Positions 12,990 to 24,244 of a stretch of DNA of 64,000 nt are shown one piece after another (within the stretch, counting starts at the first letter, position 1; every line of letters begins with the position of its first letter). The DNA is from Macrotrachela quadricornifera (lineage: Eukaryota > Rotifera > Eurotatoria > Philodinida > Philodinidae), in contig JAJEKB010021185.1 in the NCBI GenBank assembly GCA_022393335.1, positions 2,119,463-2,183,462 on the forward strand. The letters are read 5' to 3'. The notes beneath the pieces were generated by a model. It had not been told where the DNA came from. It did not search any database and saw only the letters and a list, made by a program, of their open reading frames with translations. The translations under genes and the position numbers were made by a program.

Positions 12990-13742
12990 CAGAGTTGTAA
13001 CCGGTCCGGTCCGGCCGGTGCCGAACAAGACCGGTTCAAATGATTTGACCGGCCGGTCTTCACCGAATTTTACCGGTTTACAGAAATCTTTTACTCCACA
13101 AAATTCACCCCTACTCCTCCTCAGGATTCACAGTCAAAAACTAAATTTTACAATTTTTTTACAGTTTTTTCTTAAACTTGTCAACAGCAAATTTAGGTGC
13201 AAGTATCAAAATAATTGTATTGTTTCAAGAATTATCAGTTTTATTTTCTTTAATTTATCTAAATATTTTTAGTTTTTTAACGGAGATTTATTTTATTTCC
13301 TGAGCAGTACATTTACAACAATGTCACTTGATATAAACTTCACTAGTAATCTCGTTAGTGGCTTGCTATAGACTAGATTTGAGGCTGATCCGTGACTTTA
13401 AAAAAAATTTAGCTTTTTGCTAAAGTCTAGGTGAAAAAATTCAAGATTTGCACATAAGCAATCAAGTGTTGGTAGATGTTTGTTTTTTCTCGAAAAAGAA
13501 ATAGCACATGCTCATCGTTTAGCAACTCGACAGATATAAATGACTATAGCGCCGTACATTTCTTGTTGTAGACCAATGGAAATGTGAGAAAAAAATACAA
13601 AAATGGATCTTTTTCTGGACCTCTCCTTTTTAACCAACAGTAAATGGCCTAATATACTGGCCAATTTTTACCGGTTTTCACCGGCCTAAAAAGTTTTTTC
13701 AACCGGCCGGTCACTGGCCGGACCGGACCGGTTACAACTCTG
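12990..13742. mobile_element. non-autonomous hAT-type element (753 bp) with GC-rich TIRs
   Basis: Terminal inverted repeats begin CAGAGTTGTAACCGGTCCGG at 12990 and are matched in reverse at 13742. CAGAG-type starts fit hAT ends. The 8-base flanks ATAGGATT and ATGAGGTT agree at 5 of 8 positions, so any target duplication is old. Subterminal ACCGGCCGGT blocks contrast with the AT-rich surroundings. No transposase. Confidence 0.7.
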
Positions 13743-14234
13743 ATGAGGTTTGTAGGGACTCTCTTTAATATACTCCGAATGATCATATTACCCTTACAAT
13801 CATAGAGAAAATCTTACCTAATTTATTTTTACAGCAATGTCCGGATACCATGGTTTCTGAACCCTCGAGGAACTCTGAATCTAAGAATGAATTATACGAA
13901 AGAGAGGAGTGTCTTAGTGAAGCATAATAAGCAACGAATTTTAGATCAGTGATATATCCAATAAGTTCACAGAATCCACGAAACGTAAGAAAGTCGCGAA
14001 ATCCAAGGATTTCACGAAACTCAGAGCAAACTATAGTATCCAAGGACCAAAGAATTTATTGAAACAGAGAGGTGTAAACAGTTATCTTGTTTCCTTAGTT
14101 AAATTCTCGATGGTGTAAGAACTTAATATTGAACAAAGTGTGAGCAATACTATACAAAGTTATATGATATTTCATATGTTGCTGTTCTTGTGTAGGTGAT
14201 ATTGTTAGTGGCAAAAGAATTCGTCGTGGACATA
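13743..14234. other. intergenic, nothing recognised
   Basis: No gene, repeat or element boundary is evident apart from the flank of the palindromic element that follows. Confidence 0.4.
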
Positions 14235-14430
14235 CACTCTAAAAAAAATAGGTGTTTTACGAAACCTGTGCCCAGGGGAAGAACCTTTCAGGTTTCGTAT
14301 CGGTTTGCTGAACCTAAAAAAGATCAGAGAGCGATTTGCTAAACCTTTTTAGGTTTCGTAAATCGATACGAAACCTGAAAGGTTCTTCCCCTGGCACAGG
14401 TTTCGTAAAATACCTATTTTTTTTAGAGTG
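14235..14430. mobile_element. palindromic MITE (196 bp), TA target site
   Basis: It is an almost perfect palindrome flanked by TA at 14233-14234 and 14431-14432. It starts CACTCTAAAAAAAATAGG and contains ACGAAACC/GGTTTCGT blocks. The same end (CACTGTAAAAAAAATAGG) and the same ACGAAAC blocks mark the 2.85-kb element at 37508-40359, so they are relatives. Confidence 0.85.
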
Positions 14431-15300
14431 TATCGCCGCATGAAGATTTAGTCGTATGACAATCAGTCAACAGTTCATTGCAATAAAAGAGAAAATTTCT
14501 TGCACATATTATTTGTCCTTTTCATTACACGACTGATTGTTGGCGAATAAATGTCTATACGATAACGTGTCCTTCACATAGTATTTGCGACGGATTGTCC
14601 AGTTTCTAACAATGCCGTCTACAGAAGAGCAGCATCATATCAAGATCATATAATGTCTTATAGTATTCTTCACACTTTGGTTCTTATCAAATCCTCGTGC
14701 CATCGAGAATGTAACTATAGAAACAAGATAACAGTTTGCGTCTCTCTGATTCCTTAATTCTTCAGTCCTTGGATACTATGGATTTTCTAGACTTTCTTAG
14801 GTACTGTGAATTCTTTGAGTGCCGTATATTTGTTATGCTTTTCTCCTTGTCATTGTTTTTTGGCTTTAGAGTTCATCAGGAGTTCAGAAAACACAGAATG
14901 CGGACAGGTCTCTTTAAATTTGTTATTATGTTAGTGAAAAATTTTGTTTTATCCGAATAAGAACAATCAATTTGTTTATCAGTACAAACTCTTATATTGT
15001 AAGAAGTAAAAGTAGATTATTGTTTAGATCAACGTAATTGTGTTACGTGATGAAGTCATTTTCCTTCACAATAAGAATTATATCGAGAGAATTGCGTCCG
15101 ACAAACTCGGATCAACGCTGAGTTTCTTTTGAAACAGAAACTCGTTCTGTATTGGGTGCATGAGAGCTCTAGCTCCACACCTTATGAGACTTCGATCAGA
15201 TATCTATTAGAAAACCTCGACTTATACGAACGAGAGCTGACCATCCAGCATCAGCTCAGAGAACAGAATTAGTGCTATCACATGTCTATTTAGAACTACT
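14431..15300. other. intergenic, nothing recognised
   Basis: No supported gene or repeat. The open frame from 14736 has hydrophobic stretches only because the DNA is T-rich. Confidence 0.4.
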
Positions 15301-15309
15301 CTGGTAGAC

Positions 15310-15990
15310 AGTTTTTAAGGAAATATTATTAGTTCCATAGGATAGCTCTTGAGGGCTTATGTGTCCTTTGAAAGAGTAGGCTATGATGACTTGGGGACAC
15401 TCTCACAAAACACCTATTGACGATTTAAATATGCATTATAGCATAGCCTATGACGACTTACGAGTATTTCCATGGGAGAGCTTCTGAGAATTTATAGAAA
15501 CTTTAATGGGATAAGCGATGATGAATCATGAGTGTCTCAAAGGATAGGTTGTAAAGACTTATAGGCATCTCAGAATAATAGCCCTTGAGAACTTCTGTGC
15601 TTCTATTCAGGTTGATGATGACTTATGAGTACTCTCATAGGTTTGCCCTTGATCACTTACAGATATCCCAAAGGAGAGACTATTAAGATTTATTAATATT
15701 TCATAACACTGCTCTTGGGAACTCATGACTAGGATCCGGTGAGACTGTCTTGTTCTCTATTCTTTCCTCGAACTCGACCCCGATCCCATTGGGACCGGGA
15801 TTTGGACGGGTTTCTATCATGTGAGAGCCGGTTCGGGCCGGAATGGAAAAACCACGGTCACGCGTGACCCTACTCATGACTACTTTAATAAGATAGTCCT
15901 TGGCAACTTATATATGCTTCACAGGATGGACCATAAAGACTTATGAGTATTTACATTAAAAATCTTTTGAAGATTTATGGGCATCACTAT
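15310..15990. repeat. degenerate ~33-35-bp minisatellite
   Basis: About 14-16 diverged units resemble GACTTATGAGTATCTCATAG plus a GATAGCCCTTGA half. Unit length varies between about 33 and 36. The array is interrupted by a 141-bp insertion at 15731-15871 and resumes after it. Confidence 0.6.
15731..15871. mobile_element. 141-bp insertion with a 10-bp target-site duplication
   Basis: ACTCATGACT stands on both sides (15721-15730 and 15872-15881). The insert starts AGGATCC and ends GACCCT, a short inverted repeat (AGGATC/AGGGTC). It is GC-rich compared with the array it sits in. A 10-bp duplication would suit a Mutator-like element; the array itself is repetitive, which weakens the argument a little. 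Confidence 0.6.
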
Positions 15991-17225
15991 AAAATATATC
16001 GTACTACCAGAATTCCCATTGTACTCTCAGAATTTTCATCGTACGCCCGGGATTCCCATCGGATTTTCAGGGATTCAGAATCCCAAAAATCCGCCGTTTT
16101 CCTCTTGGGTTTTTGATTGTGTATTCATTGAAGAGAATGGTTTGTGTCAGATATTTGTCTGAGATATCGACTCACAATATGGTAGCTATGATAAGACACC
16201 AAGGTTTTATTATTCATGAATTGTAGAAATTTATAACTTTAAGAAATTTTGCGATATTTCAGTGTCTGAAAGATTTTTTGGTTTTATCAAGGATGTTTCC
16301 GGTTGTATGTTAAAAACGATTATTGGGAAAATAAAATGCAATTAGTGGTCAATGAGATTTTCAGGTATTTTACTACGTTGTTACAGTGTGATGATAGCTT
16401 TTCATCGATCTGACTTCCTTAATCGTTTACAAAAACAACAGGACAATCGAATTCGGAGTAAAATGTTTTACTGCATTAAGAAAAGATCAGAATCCTACAG
16501 AACTTTAGAGTTTTAACGAAATCATAGCTCTTTTCAAGCATCGAACGAATCTATGAAATCTGAAAAGGTTTCACAATTTTTTAAATTTTCCAAAAATGAT
16601 TCAGTATGTTTTTACAGAATCTGTACTGGTCTTAAATTCAGTTCAACCGTCAAAACGCATTTTAACTTCCGTGTTATATTTCTTCTTTCAGTGCAAGACA
16701 ATAAAGTTTCATATGAAAAGATATCATTTAAATATTGTACATTAAATAAAAATGGTACATTGGTAATTACCTTTGAATAATGTTGAAGTCGGCGAAGAGC
16801 GTGTGAAAATACTAGCTGTTAACACTAACAGAAATAAATAACTAAATGCATATGTAAGAAGAGCATATGCTTTTAACTTTCGTTAATTGCACTGATCATT
16901 CAAGCATAAATAGCCTTTCTCACATCCAAACAAAAAAATAAGCAAGCAACCAGATAGAAGAGCCTATAAGCAACGTAGGAAAAGAAAAAAATGATTTTAC
17001 ATTAGTCACCTCACTTATATAGACAATAAAATAAGCAATCATTCAGGTAGAACAGCGAACAAGCAAAGTGTTTTTTCATCGGAAGCGAAACCAACATTAC
17101 CTGTACTGAAGTATGAAAAGAAAAAACGAAACATATTAGTCAGATTTCTCAAATCAACGAAATATGTGCAGAAAGCAAATATGAAAGTTTATGATCTATT
17201 AATTTTCGTCTTCCACCTTACATAC
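15991..17225. other. intergenic, nothing recognised
   Basis: No family is recognisable on either strand and no clear element ends are seen. Confidence 0.4.
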
Positions 17226-17531
17226 TAGAGATAGGCAGCTCTGATTTTGAGCCGCCGCTTCATGAAATTAGCTTTGTTATAGGAGTGGGGCGATTGAGTA
17301 AGTGTGTGAAGCGAAAATTCAGCTAAAGCGACGACAAGTCAACCAAATACCACGAACTGTAATTTTTTCTCTAACTTTTATCCTTTCAAATGAAATTTGA
17401 GCGTCATTAATAAGTACAAAAGCTAGTTTGTGAAAAAACTAAAAAACATATAGTCTCCGAAGAAAACAGCAATCTTATTTTTTGTTGGATCAAAGCTGAA
17501 GTAGACAGAGGCTGGAGCTGCCCACCTCTGT
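17226..17531. mobile_element. hAT-type MITE (306 bp)
   Basis: The ends are TAGAGATAGGCAGCTC and, in reverse, CAGAGGTGGGCAGCTCC, a common hAT-type terminus. The 8-bp flanks TTACATAC (17218-17225) and TTACATTC (17532-17539) match at 7 of 8 positions. No coding content. Confidence 0.75.
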
Positions 17532-17859
17532 TACATTCAAGAATAGTCTATTAATATTCTCTACTTTATGAAGCAAAGATAAAGGATACATGCATGAACT
17601 TACTTGACATAACGAAAAACTCGCAAATACTCATACAGAAAAGTCTTCGATCTAAATATTCGATTATCAGAAACAAAAGTTTTCGTAGAAATGAAAATAA
17701 TACTATACTTCTGAGATTAACTTTTAACGAAGATGAAACAGTAGAAGATCAAGATGCGATGATTCAAATTTCGATTCTATCAAAGATTTCCTCACATTAA
17801 TTGAGTGTCTGCATATGTTTGATACTATTATGAAAGTTTTCATAATGATTTTACTGTGA

Positions 17860-18990
17860 TCAAAGACAGGGGTTCTCTTTTGGCCCAATTAAAATGTAAG
17901 CACGATTTTGAGTGAAAGTTTTAGCAATTGTAGAGCTCTGTTGTGAAAATTCTCCCTTATTTATTTGGAGTGTAGAAGAAAATAAACCAACAGGGAGTTA
18001 ATGCAAAAGGTATATATGTCGTATCGAAGATAGTATGTTTATTGAAGCTACAATTTCGAAAAGGTGAAGTTGTCGAAGTTGTTTGGATGAAGTTAAATAT
18101 GAAAATCGTACATCATTTAAATAATATTATTAAACTTGATAGCTATAGTTAATATTTTATTGGACAACAGGTATTTATTTAATAAAAAAAATTCAACAAT
18201 CACAAACTATCAACAAATATTGAGACAAAACATTCTTTTTTTTTAACTCTTCAGCTTTTTTAGCTTCTATCCAGGAAACAAGAGGTATGTGGTAGAAAAA
18301 GTGGACACCAAAATTGATATGCCACAATTAGGAGTTGAAGTATAGACTCATAGGCAGTGTAAAGAATATAATTGCTTTAAATGGAATATTAATCACGTAT
18401 AGATCAGAAATATAAGTTAACTATAGAATTTGCAATTAGAATTATTTAATAATTAGGTTATAATAAATGAACTAACTTTAATAGTAGTACAAAGAAATGC
18501 ATACACACAAAGTATATGGCACAATTACTCATAATCTCCATATATAGTTTTTCTCAACTCACAACTACCGCTAAAATCGTATGCAAATTGATGGCTTCAT
18601 CTACATTATCTCCTGTACTGATAAGAAAACGTAAATCCTTTAAGAACAACCTCCAGATATCTCAGTTATAGCTATTAAGTTTAATAATATTATTTAAATG
18701 ATGTATGATTTTCGTATTTAATTTCATCCAAACAACTTCGACAATTCATCTTCTCGAAGTTGCAACTTCGATTCGGCATATATATTTTTACTAGAAAAAT
18801 AATAGAAATATGGTTTTCTTTTAAAGATGGCTGATTAAAGTCTTCACAATATTCATAGAAAAAAAGTTTTTCTAGCTTATTGCAATCAATTTGAGATGTA
18901 AAAAAAGCAGAGCTCTACAAAATGTTGTAACTTTTCACTATCACAATAGACTGAAAGCTATAGAAAAAAAGCATAGTTTTTGTCAAAACC
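17860..18990. repeat. fold-back repeat, ~1.1 kb
   Basis: The block TTGTAGAGCTCTG (17928-17940) faces CAGAGCTCTACAA (about 18909). The inner arms at about 18014-18150 and 18665-18784 match closely (ATGATGTATGATTTTCGTAT facing ATACGAAAATCGTACATCAT-like sequence). About 500 unpaired bases separate the inner arms, perhaps a later insertion. Confidence 0.6.
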
Positions 18991-19340
18991 ACATTTAATC
19001 TATTAAAACACATTACTGAATGCATTAATAATACCAAAAGGATCTATTTCATGTCGGCAGATCGTCTTAAGATATTAAAAATGAACAGTTAGGCGATTAA
19101 TCGTTAAAATAGAGAAAAAACATCTAATTCAGAAGAGTGAAAAATATAGTATCTTGTACGCGTTTGCTTATAGTTCTCCCGGAACCAGTCAGACAACTCA
19201 AGAGAACATTTCACTTCTTTTAAAATAATTTCAAGTTTTGGGAGTTTTTATGCGAAAAAACATGTGTGACAAATTTTTTTATTAATTCCAACGTAATGCT
19301 ACGTATCAATGTTTTATATATCCTATCTTTAACTGTTCTA

Positions 19341-19583
19341 ACGAGGGAACCGGTGCAACTGGTTAATCGATTTTTTAATGAAATATAATGGATCTAGGGT
19401 TATTCACAATGCTGATTCCGAATATCGCCATGATATTTGCCGATAGGCCTCCAGAGACCCGGTTTTTGGAAAACCAGGTTCCTACGAAAAAAGTTTTTTT
19501 TAAATTGACTTTTTTATCGTCCCAGATGATAAAGCATGTCGAGGAAGCTACCAAAACCTATTTTTTGTCCATTTAAACGAGCT
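19341..19583 (+). repeat. left terminal inverted repeat of the pogo-like transposon
   Basis: It starts ACGAGGGAACCGG and ends near GTCCATTTAAACGAGC. It matches 26955-27198 in reverse at most positions. A frame of about 62 codons is open in both copies, but only because the DNA copies are similar. A matching end motif, GGTTCCCTCGTAAGAACTT, is found alone at about 56111. Confidence 0.85.
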
Positions 19584-19659
19584 TTTCGACAATGTACAAG
19601 AATAAAAAATTTGTCAGTATTATAAATTTTTTTTAAATAGATATGTACAAGGGGGAAAA

Positions 19660-19755
19660 GCGGATCCTGATGGATCCTAGTATCCACAGGATCCATAGGA
19701 TCCATCAGGATCCACAGGATCCACAGGATCCAATAGGATCCATCAGGATGCAAGA
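19660..19755. repeat. GGATCC-ACA minisatellite, left subterminal array
   Basis: About ten units of the type ACAGGATCC or ATCAGGATCC. The same array in the other orientation lies at about 23750-23858 inside the opposite end of the hAT element. Clustered subterminal repeats of this kind often bind transposase. It runs into a short TATC microsatellite at 19761-19780. Confidence 0.8.
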
Positions 19756-20383
19756 GTATCCATCTATCTATCTATCTATATTATAATGTTCAGCGTGTGT
19801 CTGGCTATTACCGGGTCAAAAAAAACATATTTCTTTGACCCATAGGTTCAAAAAAACATGATTTCAGGTTGATCCAAAGGGTCAAAAAAACATGGTTTCA
19901 GATTGATCCAAGGGGTCAAAAAAACATGGTTATAGCTCGAGCTCTATAGCAAAAATAGGCTTGACTATCTTCTTCTATATAATGATGTTAAGTGTCTCTG
20001 TGTGTGTTACCAGCAGGGGTCGAAATGGGCTGACTGGCCCAGTGCCCAGGCCCGGTGCGGCTCGGCTCAGCCTGATCCAACAAAATATTTTATTGGGTCG
20101 AACGGACCATTATGTTTCTCGGATCGGGTCCGGGTGGGCATTTATTTTTCCAGGCCAACCTGGCCCGGCATTTGGTATTGTTTTTTAAGTTTTTTCACTT
20201 ATGTGCGCATTTCATTTACAGCAACCGTCAAAAATATTTTATAATAGAAACTGTATTTAAAATTCAGTCCTACGACTCAAAAAAAAATAAATAAGTTTCA
20301 TTTTGAATGATGAAATGATCACATGTTTCGATATATTTGAAAGTTTATTGATAAAAATGATTGTTTTCATTAATTAAACTCTA

Positions 20384-20935
20384 CCGGGTGTTCAAAAACC
20401 TTTACGTCCGCACTCAGGTTCGACCTTAAGAACAAGTGACTCCACTAAGCATCTTATACCAAATTGAAGCCCGCAAAAAACTACATCGACGAGTACAATT
20501 AGACCAAACATTGTCTATTAAATTATTGAAAAATCTTGTACTGTATCTCAAGATGTCATAGATTCTACAAGGTATTACAAAACCTTTATATCTCCCGTGG
20601 TTCGAGCTTAAGATCAAATGACTTCACTAAGTATTTTATACCAAATTGAAGCCCGTAAAAAACTGCATCGATCAGTGCAATTGGACTAAACATTGTCTAT
20701 TACATTATTGAAGAGTCTTGCACTGTATATCAAGATGTCATACATCTGATATAATAGAATCTATGACACCTAAATATACAGTGCAAGATTTTTTAATAAT
20801 GTAATAGACAATGTTTGATCTAATTGCACTCATGGATGCAGTTTTTTGCGGGCTTCATTTTGGTATAAAATACTTAGTCAAATCATTTGACCTTAAGGTC
20901 GAACCGTGGAGGCGTAAAGGTTTTTCAACACCCTG
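20384..20935. mobile_element. fold-back MITE, TA target site, CCGGGTG-type ends
   Basis: It is flanked by TA (20382-20383 and 20936-20937). The ends are CCGGGTGTTCAAAAACC and, in reverse, CAGGGTGTTGAAAAACC. The left portion is partly duplicated: an AAATTGAAGCCCG block occurs at about 20461 and again at about 20642, and its reverse complement at about 20848. The ends resemble those of 24245-25563, so the two are one Tc1/mariner-like group. Confidence 0.8.
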
Positions 20936-21774
20936 TATTATGCTAATTCGAAATGTCAGTGAGTGCATTTACTTTATTAAAATCTTATTCTTAGTCAATA
21001 AATTTCACGTGCATTATAACTGATATTTGTTCTACTATCAAAGTTTCAGGGAATTTTGGCTGTTGATAAAGAACTCATGAGTGTGATTTTATTTTCGAAG
21101 TGTGTAAGACGAACTACTAATACAGTAAATCTAAGCTACATCTCAAAGTAGCTGCATCTCTCGGCTACATGCGAAGCTCTATCTTAAAAAGTTGATATTC
21201 ATTAAGTAAAGAGTGACCACAGGAGCAGTACCTCAAAAATAAGCTATAATCTGAAAATGTGACCCTTAAATTATATTTTATTCAAGCATCCTACTTTGAT
21301 TGAGGATAGATGCTAGAATATTTTCTGAAAATAAGAAAGTCTCTTATAAATTCGTTCCAATTTTTAATGCTAAAATTTATGTTGACTATGATTATGTAAT
21401 GAGTTAGAGCGGAGTAGAAAAATTACTGCGTCAAATAAATAACCATATATAATGTTCGTATATTAACTTTTATATTTTAGATGTGGAAGATTTTTCTCTG
21501 TCCACAAATTACGCTTAACAACCGAATAGCTTTCTATCTGAAAACTAGAAAAAGAAATGTATATTCAGTCAAAAAGGCGGTTAAATTTCTCCTAGGGGTA
21601 ATTCAATTAAAAAGCTTGTCAGCGCAGTCCCTTTGGGACTAAAGTGTGGAACTCACATATCTCTGAAAAACCGGATCTCAGCTAAATAAACATAGGAACC
21701 AATTTCTGTATGGTACCTGTCCGTAATGGACGGGTGTCTGTAATGGGGGCTGTCTGTAATGGGTATGTCTGTAA

Positions 21775-21797
21775 GGGGGGGGGGGGGGGGGGGGGGG
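21775..21797 (+). repeat. 23-base G homopolymer
   Basis: It is preceded by short copies of GTCTGTAATGGG (about 21719-21770). A second run of 12 G lies at 22119-22130. Both are inside the nested hAT element. Confidence 0.9.
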
Positions 21798-22439
21798 AGC
21801 CGCAAAACTTCGACTTAAAACTTACACTCACATTTTTCATATGTGAGTTCCACAAAAAATAATACCAAAGAATACCGCATTACGTAGAATGAGTGTTGTA
21901 GAGTTTTGAAGCCTTACAATATGTTTGTCTTCCACTCAAAAAAATAATTAATCTTTTTACATAAAAATTTGATTACGAGTTTAATAATCTTCGTTAATCA
22001 TACTCAAAATAATACCGAGTATTTCCACGCAACTACATTTGTAATAAACACAACAAACTACGCATTTTGTTGCGAGGAAAAATTCGTGACAAAAAATTCT
22101 GTCGAGCCCGAGCCGAGTGGGGGGGGGGGGAGCTGTAGAGTTTCCGCGCCATTTTGGGCCGGGTCGGACCATAAAAATGAGGCCTGTTTCGAGCCCTGGT
22201 TAGCAGGTTAAAGGAACAGGAGTGATGGTAGAGATGGGATCAAAGGAGCATATGATTGTTTTCAAAGAAATTTTTTATATTTGTTACCTTTATATAAATT
22301 GAATATCATGCAATAACCTTTGTTTCAGAACAGAGATAGAATTCTAAAAGTGTCTTTAAGAATTCTCTCGTGATTGGAAGAGATTTTTTTCACATGGTGA
22401 AAGCGGTCGTACAGTATGCACGGGTTTCCACTAGTCTCC

Positions 22440-22775
22440 AATATAAAGCAGTTCATGACCTAAGGGTACCCCAATATATAGAACTTGATGGCTTAACAGT
22501 ACCCCGACTAGATAATAGTTTGATGATCCAAGGGTATCCTGAATATATAGTAGTTGAGAACCCAAGAGTACCCCGAATATATAGTAGTTGATGACCTAAC
22601 GGTACTCCTAATATACAGTACTTGCTAACGTTAGGGTACCCCTAATATACAGTAAGTGATGGCCTAAGGGTACGCCCAATATATGGCAGTTAATAACATT
22701 AGAGTTCCCCCAATGTATAGTAGATGATTATTTAAGAGTACCTCCAATATATAGCAGTTGATGACCTACAAATGA
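22440..22775. repeat. 34-bp minisatellite, ~10 units
   Basis: Units of exactly 34 bases follow the pattern AATATATAGTAGTTGATGAC plus CTAAGGGTACCCCC. They diverge from one another by 10-30 percent. There are no invariant repeats or unique spacers, so this is not a CRISPR. Confidence 0.85.
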
Positions 22776-23142
22776 CCCCGTTCTGGGTAGCATGAATGAT
22801 TACGAGGACTGTTATAAATTTTTATTCAGTTTGATGAAATTTTAAGATACTCGTTTTCATAGTGAAAATTTACTTTAACTTTAAGTTTTTTAAAGCTAAA
22901 GTGCCACATCCCGGGCAGATAAAACTCAAAAAAAAAGTGGAATGCGCGTAGAAATTTTAACCGAAATAAAATCCGGAGAAGCGCACATTTTTACGATTTT
23001 TATCTCTATTAGCTTCTCTATTGTGATTAACGCATCGACAATACATACTTAACGGGAAGAGACGCGTTAAAACGCACAAAGTAACGTATAAAATCACATT
23101 AAATTCCACATTTTAACGAGTAATTAGGGAGTAAATTTTAAC

Positions 23143-23581
23143 CAAGGGGGAAACGGCTGACTCCAGTCCCATGGAGTCCTCAAAAATAGTGTATTAAATA
23201 TTGCCTTCTTCATGCATTACAAGTTGAATATTCACTAATTACTTGAGCACTGAGTTAAGCTCAACTTGATACTCACGTTAAATAGTATTAATAAGATGAG
23301 TACTCCCCTTAATTAGAGGTAATTACATGACTACTCATCTTAATTAGTGGTAATAAGATGAGTACTTACGTTAATTAGTGGTAATTAAAGTGAGTGCCCA
23401 ACGAAATTCTAAACTAATTAGCGAGTACTCAACTTATAAAAGTATATCAAGAAAACAATTAATATTTTATTTTTGAGGACTCACGGATTCCAAATAATTT
23501 GGAGTGCGTTGGAGTCCCGTTGGAGTCCCGTGGAGTCTCGTGGAGTCCTGTGGAGCCCCGGAGTCTGCTGTTTCCCCCTTG
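23143..23581. mobile_element. hAT MITE (439 bp), perfect 8-bp target duplication
   Basis: ATTTTAAC flanks both sides (23135-23142 and 23582-23589). The ends are CAAGGGGGAAACGGCTGACTCC-like (18 of 22 symmetrical). Inside are repeats of a TTAATTAGTGGTAAT type and GGAGTCC blocks. Its first ten bases equal those of the host hAT element 19648-23869, so the two may share a transposase. Confidence 0.85.
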
Positions 23582-23620
23582 ATTTTAACGCAGTGGAACT
23601 CTTTCTGAAAAATTGCGCAA

Positions 23621-23703
23621 AAACACGTTCAAACGGCGTAAATACGGCGTTTTTACGGTGGTCTACAGTTAAAACGCCGTATTTACGTTGTTTGAACGTG
23701 TTT
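23621..23703. repeat. strong hairpin, ~33-bp arms
   Basis: Arms AACACGTTCAAACGGCGTAA... at 23621-23654 and its reverse complement at 23670-23703 pair with only a few mismatches around a 15-base loop. Confidence 0.85.
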
Positions 23704-24244
23704 TTTTAAAGATCATGTCTGCCTGGGATCTAGTTCAGATTTAATAGAACTCACTAGAATCCATCAGGATCCACTAGGATCCACAGGATCCACCAGGATC
23801 CACCAGGATCCACAGGATCCACTAGGATCCACAGGATCCAAGGATCCAGGATCCGCTTTTTCCCCCTAGGATATGTATTAACAAGGTTAACGGAGTTTAT
23901 GCTATTTTTATTTATCTAAATCTTCTTATGAGAATGATATTTAACGAAAAAATGATCAAAACAAAGTCTTTTTGAACAGATTGGACAAGTAATGAAAGCT
24001 GTTTCAATACATTTTTTTTCTTGACATTGTTCGATGTGGGCAATTTGAGGAAAGCAAACTTGAAGAACGTTTTGAAAAGGAGATGGATTAATATTTGTAT
24101 ATCCACTGCAAAACCAGGAATATTGTATGATGTCTTTGAATACACGAGACGAAAGTTGATTATGAATAAAAGATATTAATTTAATGATGTTGTTTTTTTC
24201 CCATAGATTAATATCGATTTGGTCGATTGCAACATGATGATATA

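Larger units (their letters stand above)
20014..22198. mobile_element. hAT-type element (2.2 kb) nested in the larger hAT element
   Basis: The ends are CAGGGGTCGAAATGGGC and, in reverse, CAGGGCTCGAAACAGGC. The flanks GTTACCAG (20006-20013) and GTTAGCAG (22199-22206) match at 7 of 8 positions. It has no coding region. It carries a TA-inserted fold-back (20384-20935) and two G-runs. Confidence 0.85.
22908..23729. mobile_element. probable non-autonomous DNA element with CCCGGGCAGA ends
   Basis: The left end ATCCCGGGCAGA faces TCTGCCTGGGAT in the right end. I cannot identify a target duplication. It contains the hAT MITE 23143-23581 and a strong hairpin at 23621-23703. Confidence 0.5.
19648..23869. 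mobile_element. hAT-type element with GGATCC minisatellite ends (4.2 kb with nested inserts)
   Basis: The target duplication GATATGTA is perfect (19640-19647 and 23870-23877). The ends are CAAGGGGGAAAAGCGGATCC and, in reverse, CTAGGGGGAAAAAGCGGATCC. Just inside each end is a GGATCC-based minisatellite (about 19660-19755 and 23750-23858). The rest is made largely of later inserts: 20014-22198 and 22908-23729, plus a 34-bp minisatellite. No transposase remains or was ever present. Confidence 0.85.

Noticed and set aside
19388..19576. 62-codon frame that is conserved in a second copy at 26961-27152
   Set aside because: Both lie in the terminal inverted repeats of one transposon, so similarity comes from the DNA copies. 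No domain and no codon bias.
22440..22775. CRISPR-like array of 34-bp units
   Set aside because: Repeats are head to tail without unique spacers, diverged, and in a eukaryotic genome.
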